From the NCBI GenBank assembly GCA_009602735.1, contig WELA01006993.1:224964-288963 (forward strand): a stretch of DNA of 64,000 nt, given 5' to 3'. How positions within the stretch are numbered: the stretch's first letter is position 1; each line of letters starts with the position of its first letter. Made by a program: the position numbers and the translations under genes. This document shows positions 21,701 through 32,057 of the stretch, one piece after another. Below the pieces are notes generated by a model. The model was not told where the DNA came from, made no database searches, and saw only the letters and a program-made list of their open reading frames with translations. This DNA is from Mesotaenium endlicherianum. Taxonomy: Eukaryota; Streptophyta; Zygnematophyceae; Zygnematales; Mesotaeniaceae.

Positions 21701-24700
21701 GGCAGCCAGTTCCGACAAACGCAAGAGAGGGACTGACAGCCAGCCCCGACAAAGGCAAGAGAGGGACTGGCAGCCAGCCCCAACTAGAACCTTAAATTAG
21801 CAAGTAAGGGGCTGGCAGCCAGCCCCACAAAAGCAAGCAGGGGGCTGGCAACCAACCCCGACAAAAGCAAGTAGGGGGCTGGTTGCCAGCCCCACAAAAG
21901 CAAGCAAGGGGCTGGCAACCAGCCCCGAAAAAGCAAGCAGGGTACTGGCAGCCAGCCCCGACAAACGCAAGAGAGGGACTAGCAGCCAGTCCCAACTAAA
22001 ACCTTAAAATAGCTAGTAAGGGGCTGGTAGCCAGCCCCACAAAAGCAAGCAGGGGCTGGCAGCCAGCCCCGACAAAAGCAAGCTCAAGGCTAGCAGCGAG
22101 CCCCACAGAGGCAAGTAAGGGGCTGGCAGCCAGTTCCGACAAACGCAAGAGAGGGACTGACAGCCAGCCCCGACAAAGGCAAGAGAGGGACTGGCAGCCA
22201 GCCCCAACTAGAACCTTAAATTAGCAAGTAAGGGGCTGGCAGCCAGCCCCACAAAAGCAAGCAGGGGGCTGGCAACCAACCCCGACAAAAGCAAGTAGGG
22301 GGCTGGTTGCCAGCCCCACAAAAGCAAGCAAGGGGCTGGCAACCAGCCCCGAAAAAGCAAGCAGGGTACTGGCAGCCAGCCCCGACAAACGCAAGAGAGG
22401 GACTAGCAGCCAGTCCCAACTAAAACCTTAAAATAGCTAGTAAGGGGCTGGTAGCCAGCCCCACAAAAGCAAGCAGGGGCTGGCAGCCAGCCCCGACATA
22501 AGCAAGCTCAGGGCTAGCAGCCAGCCCCACAGAGGCAAGTAAGGGGCTGGCAGCCAGTCCCCACAAACGCAAGAGAGGGACTGACAGCCAGCCCCGACAA
22601 AGGCAAGAGAGGGACTGGCAGCCAGCCCCAACTAAAACATTAAATTAGCAGATAAGGGGCTGGCAGCCAGCCCCACAAAAGCAAGCAGGGGGCTGGCAAC
22701 CAGGCCCGACAATAGCAAGCTCAGGGCTAGCAGCCAGCCCCACAAAAGCAAGTAGGGGGCTGGCAGCCAGCCCCACAAAAGCAAGCAGGGGGGTGGCAAC
22801 CAGACCCGAAAAAGCAAGCAGGGGACTGGCAGCCAGCCCCGACAAACGCAAGAGAGGGATTGGCTACCAACCCCCACAAACGCAAGAGAGGGACTAGCAG
22901 CCAGTCCCAACTAAAACCTTAAAATAGCAAGTAAGGGGCTGGTAGCCAGCCCCACAAAAGCAAGCAGGGGCTGGCAGCCAGCCCCGACATAAGCAAGCTC
23001 AGGGCTAGCAGTTAGCCCCACAGAGGCAAGTAAGGGGCGGGCAGCCAGTCCCCACAAACGCAAGAGAGGGACTAACAACCCGCCCCGACAAAGGCAAGAG
23101 AGGGACTGGAAGCCAGCCCCAACTAAAACATTAAATTAGCAGATAAGGGGCTGGCAGCCAGCCCCACAAAAGCAAGCAGGGGGCTGGCAACCAGGCCCGA
23201 CAATAGCAAGCTCAGGGCTAGCAGCCAGCCCCACAAAAGCAAGTAGGGGGCTGGCAGCCAGCACCACAAAAGCAAGCAGGGGGTTGGCAACCAGACTCGA
23301 AAAAGCAAGCAAGGGACTGGCAGCCAGCACCGACAAACGCAAGAGAGGGACTGGCTACCAACCCCCACAAACGCAAGAGAGGGACTAGCAGCCAGTTCCA
23401 ACTAATACCTTAAAATAGCAAAAAAGGGGCTGGTAGCCAGCCTCACAAAAGCAAGCAGGGGCTGGCAACCAGCCTCGACAAAAGCAAGCTCAAGGCTAGC
23501 AGCCAGCCCCACAGAGGCAAGTAAGGGGCTGGCAGCCAGTCCCGACAAACGCAAGAGAGGGATTGACAGCCAGCCTCGACAAAGGCAAGAGAGGGACTGG
23601 CAGCCAGCCCCAACTAAGACCTTAAATTAGCAAGTAAGGGGCTGGCAGCCAGCCCCACAAAAGCAAGCAGGGGGCTGGCAGCCAGGCCCGACAAAAGCTA
23701 GCTCAGGGCTAGCAGCCAGCCCCACAAAAGCAAGTAGGGGGCTGGCAGCCAGCCCCACAAAAGCAAGCAAGGGGCTCGAAATCAGCCCCGAAAAAGCAAG
23801 CTTAGGACTAGCAGCCAGCCCCACAATAGCAAGTAGGGGGCTGGCAGCCAGTCCCGACAAACGCAAAGAGGGATTGACAGCCAGCCCCGACAAAGGCAAG
23901 AGAGGGACTGGCAGCCAGCCCCAACTAAAACCTTAAAGTAGCAAGTAAGGGGCTGGCAGCCAGCCCCACAAAAGCAAGCAGGGGGTTGGCAACCAGACCC
24001 GAAAAAGCAAGCAGGGGACTGGCAGCCAGCCCCGACAAACGCAAGAGAGGGACTGGCAACCAACCCCCACAAACGCAAGAGAGGGACTAGCAGCCAGTCC
24101 CAACTAATACCTTAAAATAGCAAGTAAGGGGCTGGTAGCGAGTCTCACAAAAGCAAGCAGGGGCTCGCAACCAGCCCCGACAAAAGCAAGCTTAAGGCTA
24201 GCAGCCAGCCCCACAGAGGCAAGTAAGGGGCTGGCAGCCAGTCCTGACAAACGCAAGAGAGGGATTGACAGCCAGCCTCGACAAAGGCAAGAGAGGGACT
24301 GGCAGCCAGCCCCAACTAAAACCTTAAATTAGCAAGTAAGGGGCTGGCAGCCAGCCCCACAAAAGCAAGTACGGGGCTGGCAGCCAGTCCCGACAAAAGC
24401 AAGCTCAGGGCTAGCAGCCAGCCCCACAATAGCAAGTAGGGGGCTGGCAGCCAGCCCCAAAAAAGCAAGCAGGGGGTTGGCAACCAGACCCGAAAAAGCA
24501 AGCAGGGGACTGGCAGCCAGCCCCGACAAACGCAAGAGAGGGACTGGCAACCAACCCCCACAAACGCAAGAGAGGGACTAGCAGCCAGTCCCAACTAATA
24601 CCTTAAAATAGCAAGTAAGGGGCTGGTAGCCAGCCTCACAAAAGCAAGCAGGGGCTCGCAACCAGCCCCGACAAAAGCAAGCTTAAGGCTAGCAGCCAGC

Positions 24701-27700
24701 CCCACAATAGCAAGTAGGGGGCTGGCAGCCAGTCCCGACAAACGCAAAGAGGGATTGACAGCCAGCCCCGACAAAGGCAAGAGAGGGACTCGCAGCCAGC
24801 CCCAACTAAAACCTTAAAGTAGCAAGTAAGGGGCTGGCAGCCAGCCCCACAAAAGCAAGCAGGGGGCTGGCAGCCAGGCCCGACAAAAGCAAGCTCAGGG
24901 CTAGCAGCCAGCCCCACAAAAGCAAGTAGGGGGCTGGCAGCCAGCCCCACAAAAGCAAGCAGGGGGTTGGCAACCAGACCCGAAAAAGCAAGCAGGGGAC
25001 TGGCAGCCAGCCCCGACAAACGCAAGAGAGGGACTGGCAACCAACCCCCACAAACGCAAGAGAGGGACTAGCAGCCAGTCCCAACTAATACCTTAAAATA
25101 GCAAGTAAGGGGCTGGTAGCCAGCCTCACAAAAGCAAGCAGGGGCTCGCAACCAGCCCCGACAAAAGCAAGCTTAAGGCTAGCAGCCAGCCCCACAGAGG
25201 CAAGTAAGGGGCTGGCAGCCAGTCCTGACAAACGCAAGAGAGGGATTGACAGCCAGCCTCGACAAAGGCAAGAGAGGGACTGGCAGCCAGCCCCAACTAA
25301 AACCTTAAATTAGCAAGTAAGGGGCTGGCAGCCAGCCCCACAAAAGCAAGCAGGGGGTTGGCAACCAGACCCGAAAAAGCAAGCAAGGGACTGGCAGCCA
25401 GCCCCGACAAACGCAAGAGAGGGACTGGCAACCAACCCCCACAAACGCAAGAGAGGGACTAGCAGCCAGTCCCAACTAAAACCTTAAAATAGCAAGTAAG
25501 GGGCTGGTAGCCAGCCCCACAAAAGCAAGCAGGGGCTGGCAGCCAGCCCCGACAAAAGCAAGCTTAGGACTAGCAGCCAGCCCCACAATAGCAAGTAGGG
25601 GGCTGGCAGCCAGTCCCGACAAACGCAAAGAGGGATTGACAGCCAGCCCCGACAAAGGCAAGAGAGGGACTGGCAGCCAGCCCCAACTAAAACCTTAAAG
25701 TAGCAAGTAAGGGGCTGGCAGCCAGCCCCACAAAAGCAAGCAGGGGGCTGGCAACCAGGCCCGACAAAAGCAAGCTCAGGGCTAGCAGCCAGCCCCACAA
25801 AAGCAAGTAGGGGGCTGGCAGCCAGCCCCACAAAAGCAAGCAGGGGGTTGGCAACCAGACCCGAAAAAGCAAGCAGGGGACTGGCAGCCAGCCCCGACAA
25901 ACGCAAGAGAGGGACTGGCAACCAACCCCCACAAACGCAAGAGAGGGACTAGCAGCCAGTCCCAACTAATACCTTAAAATAGCAAGTAAGGGGCTAGTAG
26001 CCAACCTCACAAAAGCAAGCAGGGGCTGGCAACCAGCCCCGACAAAAGCAAGCTCAAGGCTAGCAGCCAGCCCCACAGAGGCAAGTAAGGGGCTGGCAGC
26101 CAGTCCCGACAAACGCAAGAGAGGGATTGACAGCCAGCCTCGACAAAGGCAAGAGAGGGACTGGCAGCCAGCCCCAACTAAAACCTTAAATTAGCAAGTA
26201 AGGGGCTGGCAGCCAGCCCCACAAAAGCAAGTACGGGGCTGGCAGCCAGTCCCGACAAAAGCAAGCTCAGGGCTAGCAGCCAGCCCCACAAAAGCAAGTA
26301 GGGGGCTGGCAGCCAGCCCCACAAAAGCAAGCAGGGGGTTGGCAACCAGACCCGAAAAAGCAAGCAGGGGACTGGCAGCCAGCCCCGACAAACGCAAGAG
26401 AGGGACTGGCAACCAACCCCCACAAACGCAAGAGAGGGACTTGCAGCCAGTCCCAACTAATACCTTAAAATAGCAAGTAAGGGGCTAGTAGCCAACCTCA
26501 CAAAAGCAAGCAGGGGCTGGCAACCAGCCCCGACAAAAGCAAGCTCAAGGCTAGCAGCCAGCCCCACAGAGGCAAGTAAGGGGCTGGCAGCCAGTCCCGA
26601 CAAACGCAAGAGAGGGATTGACAACCAGCCTCGACAAAGGCAAGAGAGGGACTGGCAGCCAGCCCCAACTAAAACCTTAAATTAGCAAGTAAGGGGCTGG
26701 CAGCCAGCCCCACAAAAGCAAGTACGGGGCTGGCAGCCAGTCCCGACAAACGCAAGAGAGGGAATGGCAGCCAGCCCCATCTTATTAAAGCAAGTAAGAG
26801 GCTGGCAGCCAGCCCCACAAAAGCAAGCAGGGGCTCGCAGCCAGCCCCGACAAAAGCAAGCTAAGGGCCTAGCAGCATGCCCCACAAAAGCAAGTAGGGG
26901 GCTGGCAGCCTGTCTCGACAAAGGCAAGAGAGGGAATGTTAGCCAGCCCCAACTAAAACCTTAAATTAGCAAGTAAGGGGTAGGCAGCCAGCCCCACAAA
27001 AGCAAGCAGGGGGCTGGCAGCTAACCCCGACAAAAGCAAGCTCAGGGCTAGCAGCCAGCCCCACAAAAGCAAGTAGGGGGCTAGCAGCCAGTCCGGACAA
27101 ACGCAAGAGAGGGACTGGCAGCCAGCCCCAACTAAAATCATGAAATAGCAAGTAAGGGGCTGGCAGCCAGCCCCACAAAAGCAAGCCGGGGGCCGGCAGC
27201 CAGCCCGACAAAAGCAAGCTTAGGGCTAGCAGCCAGCCCCACAAAAGCAAGTAGGGGGCTGGCAGCCAGTCCCGACAAACACAAGAGAGGGACTGGCAGC
27301 CAGTCCCAACTAAATTTTTAAAACAGCAAGTAAGGGGCCTGCAGCCAGCCCCACAAAAGCAAGCAGGGCGCTCGCAGCCAGCCCCGACAAAAGCAAGAGA
27401 GGGACTGGCAGCCAGCCCCGACAAATGGAACAGAGGGACTGGCAGCCAGCCCCGGGAAACGCAAGAGAGGGACTAGAACCCAGCCCCAAATAAAACCTTA
27501 AAATAGCAAGTAAGCGGCTGGCAGCCAACCCCACAAAAGCAAGCAGGGACTGGCAGCCAGCCCCGACAAAAGCAAGCTCACGGCTAGCAGCCAGCCCTAC
27601 AAAAGCAAGTAGGGGGCTGGCAGCCAGTCCCGACAAACGCAAGAGAGGGACTGACAGTTAGCCCCGACAGAGGCAAGAGAGGGATTGGCAGCCAGCCCCA

Positions 27701-29428
27701 ACTAGAATCTTAAATTAGCAAGTAAGGGGTTGGCAGCCAGCCCCACAAAAGCAAGCAGGGGGCTGGCAGCCAGCCTCGAAAAGCAAGCAGGGGACTGGCA
27801 GCCAGTCCCGACAAACGCAAGAGAGGGACTGGAAGCCAGCTCCAACAAACGCAAGAGAGGGACTAGCATTCAGCCCCAACTAAAATCTTAAAATAGCAAG
27901 TAAGGGGCTGGAAGCCAGCCCCACAAAAGCAAGCTCAGGGCTAGCAGCCAGTCCCACAAAAGCAAGTAGGGGGCTGGCAGCCAGTCCCAACAAACGCAAG
28001 AGAGGGACTGGCAGCCAGTCCCAGCTAAAATTTTAAAATAGCAAGTAAGGGGCTGGCAGCCAGCCCCACAAAAGCAAGCATGGGGCTGGCGGCCAGCCCC
28101 GACAAAAGCAAGCTCAGGGCTAGCAGCCAGCCCCACAAAAGCAAGTAGGGGGCTGGCAGCCAGTCCCGACAAACGCAAGAGAGGGACAAGCGGCCAGCCC
28201 CAACTAAAATCTTAAAACAACAAGTAAGGGGCTGGCATTTAGCCCCACAAAAGCAAGCAGCGGGCTGGCAGCCAGCCCCGACAAACGCAAGAGAGGGACT
28301 AGCAGCCAGCCCCAACTAAAACCTTAAAATAGCAAGTAAGGGGTTGGCAGCCAGCCCCACAAAAGCAAGCATGGGGCTGGCAGCCAGCCCCGACAAAAGC
28401 AAGCTCAGGGCTAGCAGCCAGCCCCACAAAAGCAAGTAGGGGGCTGGCAGCCAGTCCCGACAAACGCAAGAGAGGGACAGACAGTTAGCCCTGACAAACG
28501 CAAGAGAGGGATTGGCAGCCAGCCCCAGCTAAAACCTTAAATTAGCAAGTAAGGGGTTGGCAGCCAGCCCCACAAAAGCAAGCAGGGGGCCGGCAGCCAG
28601 CCCCGACAAAAGCAAGCTCAGGGCTAGCAGCCAGCCCCACAAAAGCAAGTAGGGGGCTGGCAGCCAGTCCCGACAAACGCAAGAGAGGGACAGACAGTTA
28701 GCCCTGACAAACGCAAGAGAGGGATTGGCAGCCAGCCCCAGCTAAAACCTTAAATTAGCAAGTAAGGGGTTGGCAGCCAGCCCCACAAAAGCAAGCAGGG
28801 GGCTGGCAGCCAGCCCCGACAAAAGCAAGCTCAGGGCTAGCAGCCAGCCCCACAAAAGCAAGTAGGGGGCTGGCAGCCAGTCCCGACAAACGCAAGAGAG
28901 GGACTGGCAGCCGACCCCAACTAAAATCTTAAAATAGCAAGTAAGGGGTTGGCAGCCAGCCCCACAAAAGCAAGCAGGGGGCCGGCAGCCAGCCCCGACG
29001 AAAGCAAGCTTAGGGCTAGCAGCCAGCCCCACAAAAGCAAGTAGGGGGCTGGCAGCCAGTCCCGACAAACGCAAGAGAGGGACTGGCAGCCAGTCCCAAC
29101 TAAAATCTTAAAACAGCAAGTAAGGGGCCTGCAGCCAGCCCCACAAAAGCAAGAGAGGGACTGGCAGCCAGTCCCGTCAAATGGAAGAGAGGGACTGGCA
29201 GCCAGCTCCAACTAAAATCTTTAAAATAGCAAGGGGCTGGCAACCAACCCCACAAAAGCAAGCAGGAGCTGGCAGCCAGCCCGGACAAAAGCAAGCTCTG
29301 GGCTGGCAGCTAGCCCCACAAAAGCAAGCAGGAGGCTGGCAACCGGCCTCGACAAAAGCAAGCTCAAGGGTGGCAGCCAGCCCCACAATAGCAAGCAAGG
29401 GGCTGGCAGTTAGCCCTGACAAGCCAAA
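18773..29428. repeat. Palindromic satellite, main 10.7-kb block
   Basis: Roughly 310 monomers of 33-34 bp, estimated from length and spacing. The core is GGGGCTGGCAGCCAGCCCC, a perfect inverted repeat of nine bases around one A. Linkers are mainly ACAAAAGCAAGCAG, GACAAACGCAAGAGA and GACAAAAGCAAGCTC. About every sixth monomer has a longer linker (AACTAAAACCTTAAAATAGC), marking higher-order units of about 212, 424 or 490 bp. All three minus-strand frames are open for 60-150 codons (Gly-Leu-Ala-Ala-Ser-Pro and similar); this follows from the repeat and is not taken as coding. One N at 21024 marks an assembly join. Confidence 0.95.
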
Positions 29429-30157
29429 TAGGTCCCCCCTGCCAAGGAAGACAGCAGAAAAGAGGAGTGGAGAGGCGCATGTGACGTGATGCACTTGTCG
29501 GTGGACAGTGGCACGTCGATAGGCGCTAGATGGGTTCAACTTTGTGCTCTTTGTGTAGGCCTGCCACTCACATGAACATTGACATTGCTAGCACTAGTGA
29601 GCTAAGCCTAATTGAAGATCCATTACCATAACCAACCACAATGAAACGGAATAAGAAACATCCATAAACAAAACATGAATACATATACAAGTAACAAGAA
29701 CAAGCGAGCGTGGAAGCGAGGTCATGAAGACGAGGTAAAGAAACTTACAAGAATGATCAGCAGATGTAGAATGACCAACAAGAGGCTACAGAGCTGTTAA
29801 GTAGGCCTCAGGTTTGGCTTGCAAATATTTGCGACTGCACTACACCGAAGCAGATGCGTATGTGCAAGAGAGGGAAATTGGAACCAATGTCATGGTGGCC
29901 CAAATATTGGTGAACTTTCACTTGTTTTTTTATGTTCCCGCCGTTGCTGATAAAACTTGTCTGCATGTACTGTCACATTTCAAGGCTTCGATCGACGACG
30001 ATTTTAACCTAATAAGTGAAACGGAACGTGCAGTGCCAGATGTGAATACGTCGGCGCGTCACTGGGCGGCGCGCATGAGTTGAAAATTATTCGTGCGCTT
30101 AGTACGTGCGTACTGGTTCAGTACGCTTAATTAAGCTTACGAGGGTCGGCCTGTACG
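29429..30157. other. Right subterminal region of the hAT
   Basis: 29429-29570 repeats the unique segment at 18536-18772. A minus-strand donor-like GTGAGT lies at 29571-29566; with the acceptor at 17611 it could define a 12-kb 5' intron holding the satellite. The rest, to the terminal repeat, has no recognised gene; a plus-strand open frame at 29814-30083 has no motif I know. Confidence 0.5.
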
Positions 30158-30175
30158 GCGTACGGCGTAACCCTG
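30158..30175 (-). repeat. Right terminal inverted repeat of the hAT
   Basis: This is the exact reverse complement of the left 18-bp end. It is followed directly by GTCAATAC (30176-30183) and preceded by subterminal GTACGCTTA-like motifs at about 30095-30130. Confidence 0.95.
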
Positions 30176-31009
30176 GTCAATACTTATCCATATTGAGTAC
30201 CCTTAACGGCAACAGACGCGTCATGATAAGACCTTTTTGAAATGTCCTAGTTCGCTTCAGACAAGGAAGCCATCTCAACTTCCGTGAAAGGTGGTCATAA
30301 TGACGAACCCCAAGAGTGCACACATCACTTGCAAGAAGGAATCCAACTCTAAAGCCTACTGTCCAGAATGAGGGACCACGAGGTCCCAGCCTGCTATGTA
30401 CCTAGTGACACCTGGTTGACCACGGCGCAAGGTGCATCGTTTCGTGGGAAACCCGTTAAGTTGGGACCACGGTTTTAGGTATAATGACCATATCAATCGG
30501 TCGGTTGACTAAATTCTAACTGTTCAGTTGACTGACGACGGCTCCGCCTACCCAGGATTTACCCACAGTGGTAGGATATCGGTTTACTGAATCTTAGTCG
30601 ACCTCCTGACTGTCAGTAGACTACGGTCACATGTGCCAATCTACAAATAATCATCTAAATAAATAACATCTATCCCCGGCGTACTGAGTCCAAGTATACT
30701 GACTATTTTTCTACGAGCTTACTATATATGAACATACTGATATTATGTTCTATATATATACATATTATCTCAGCCAACTATACTCTTATGCAAAATGTCA
30801 TCTTGCTGACCTTTTCGACAAAGTTAGCAAACTGCACAATATACAAAAGTCATCTTGCTGATCTTTTCGACAAAATAAGTAAACTCCCATGATATCGATA
30901 CACATTCATTTTGATGAACTCGCACATGTGAGTAAACTGACATACTACTTATTTAATGATACATGTGTACATACAATAAATTAAATAAACATTGAACTGA
31001 TTCATTACA

Positions 31010-31022
31010 ATCTCCCCAACTT
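31010..31022 (-). promoter_or_regulatory. Polypurine tract of element D
   Basis: On the minus strand TAAGTTGGGGAGA immediately precedes the 3' LTR-B. It resembles the AAGTTGGAGGGAT tract of elements A and B. Confidence 0.75.
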
Positions 31023-31114
31023 AAATCGTTGACGCATTGACAACACTTAGCATATGATACATTTATTTAAAAATACACTTTAGTCAACTCGGTGGAGCAA
31101 AGCAAGCAAGCAAA

Positions 31115-32057
31115 TGTAACGATCTGAGCTATTTTAGGCGTATTTGGGACGCTTTTCCAATGACCTAAGATACGTTACACTATTTATCAATATATTATTT
31201 GATAAATGATTGCATCTTGATGAATTATTCGCTACACATGTGTGCCGACTAAACCCTGGTCGATTAGCAAAACGACCAAGATGCTATTGCAAAAAGCGTT
31301 GTAAAGTACTTTGACTACTTCGCAATAGTACGACATAATTATTCTTAAAGTTACTTTGAATAATTATGAGATGATAACCTAATCAATCACGGATTGATTA
31401 GTTCATGCTGATTGTCATTCTTTCGGATAATGCACAGTCACTGATTTCGGATCAATAACAAGTCATTGAATCGAACAAAGTCGTAAAACTCAAACGAAAC
31501 GATTGTGCAAAGTTACTTTGCATCCATGCGGATTCAAACCCGCAACCCTTTGTTTGAGACATTCACACCTAACCAATTGGCGAAGTAGTTGTTACGACTA
31601 CTCCGTCATGACGAAAGCATGTGCGCACGATGAATGGTCACGTCTATCGAAAACATCGAAAGACATGACCGCGATTAGTCACATCTATTTTGAAAGAAGC
31701 TTAGATGTGACTACAAACAATCACGTCTATTTAAAGGACGCGTTTACGCCTATTTGGCGCAAATTTATTCTTTGCGATTTGTCGCGATTCGTCGAAAGTC
31801 TCGAAACTGCCATATGGCATGATTTCGTGCATTCAGTCAAATGGGTCACATCCATTTGACTGTTTTTGTTGACATGACTAGTGCCCTAGGTGGTGACTTG
31901 AAGCACTCAAGTGCCTCACGTTGAACAAGTATAAATACCTGCAAGAGTCATTGTGAGTCCGACTCTCACAAGCACTAATTCTATAGTTTTGCACTACTTC
32001 TTTCTGAACAGCTTAGAAAAGTTCCTCACGATTCTCTCGAAAGTTAGAATCGTTACA
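31115..32057 (+). mobile_element. Solo LTR of a third family (LTR-C) with 5-bp target duplication
   Basis: The 943-bp element starts TGTAACGATCT and ends AGAATCGTTACA, near-perfect inverted ends. It is flanked on both sides by GCAAA (31110-31114 and 32058-32062). A TATA-like AGTATAAATACC lies at about 31928-31940, supporting plus orientation. It is inserted in the internal region of element D. Confidence 0.85.

Larger units (their letters stand above)
14098..30175 (-). mobile_element. 16-kb hAT transposon carrying a macrosatellite
   Basis: Both ends carry the perfect 18-bp inverted repeat CAGGGTTACGCCGTACGC (14098-14115, and its complement at 30158-30175). The element is flanked by the perfect 8-bp duplication GTCAATAC (14090-14097 and 30176-30183), the diagnostic hAT target size. 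Subterminal TACGC/GTACGCTTA motifs recur inside both ends, as expected for transposase-binding sites. Inside, from left to right, are tRNA-like segments, a four-copy 223-bp tandem repeat, a minus-strand hAT transposase gene with an intron and internal loss, and about 11.5 kb of palindromic satellite with a duplicated unique flank. Ends and target duplication are intact while the transposase is defective, so mobilisation by another copy's enzyme is likely. The 16-kb length is extreme compared with the usual 3-5 kb of plant hAT elements. Confidence 0.92.
13686..31009 (-). repeat. Left (3') LTR-B of element D, interrupted by the hAT
   Basis: LTR-B sequence runs 13686-14089 plus the target site, is broken by the hAT (14098-30175), and continues at 30184 to the end GATTCATTACA at 31009. 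The complement of a polypurine tract (TCTCCCCAACTTA) follows at once. Confidence 0.8.

Noticed and set aside
17852-29211. Dozens of minus-strand open frames of 60-150 codons rich in GLAASPLLAFVG, GWLPAPCLLLWG or GAGCQPLACFCG
   Set aside because: They are the satellite monomer translated in three frames. The monomer lacks stops on that strand and its 33/34-bp length keeps shifting frame. Frames recur with the repeat and show no independent start, domain or codon bias.
17690-29428. CRISPR array
   Set aside because: Regular short repeats with short spacers look superficially similar, but the spacers are themselves repeated, there are no cas genes, and the context is a eukaryotic transposon.
29814-30083. 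Gene inside the hAT right end
   Set aside because: The 89-codon frame has no known motif and overlaps the subterminal repeat region of the transposon.
31503-31859. 118-codon open frame in element D
   Set aside because: It lies wholly inside solo LTR-C and has no recognisable domain.
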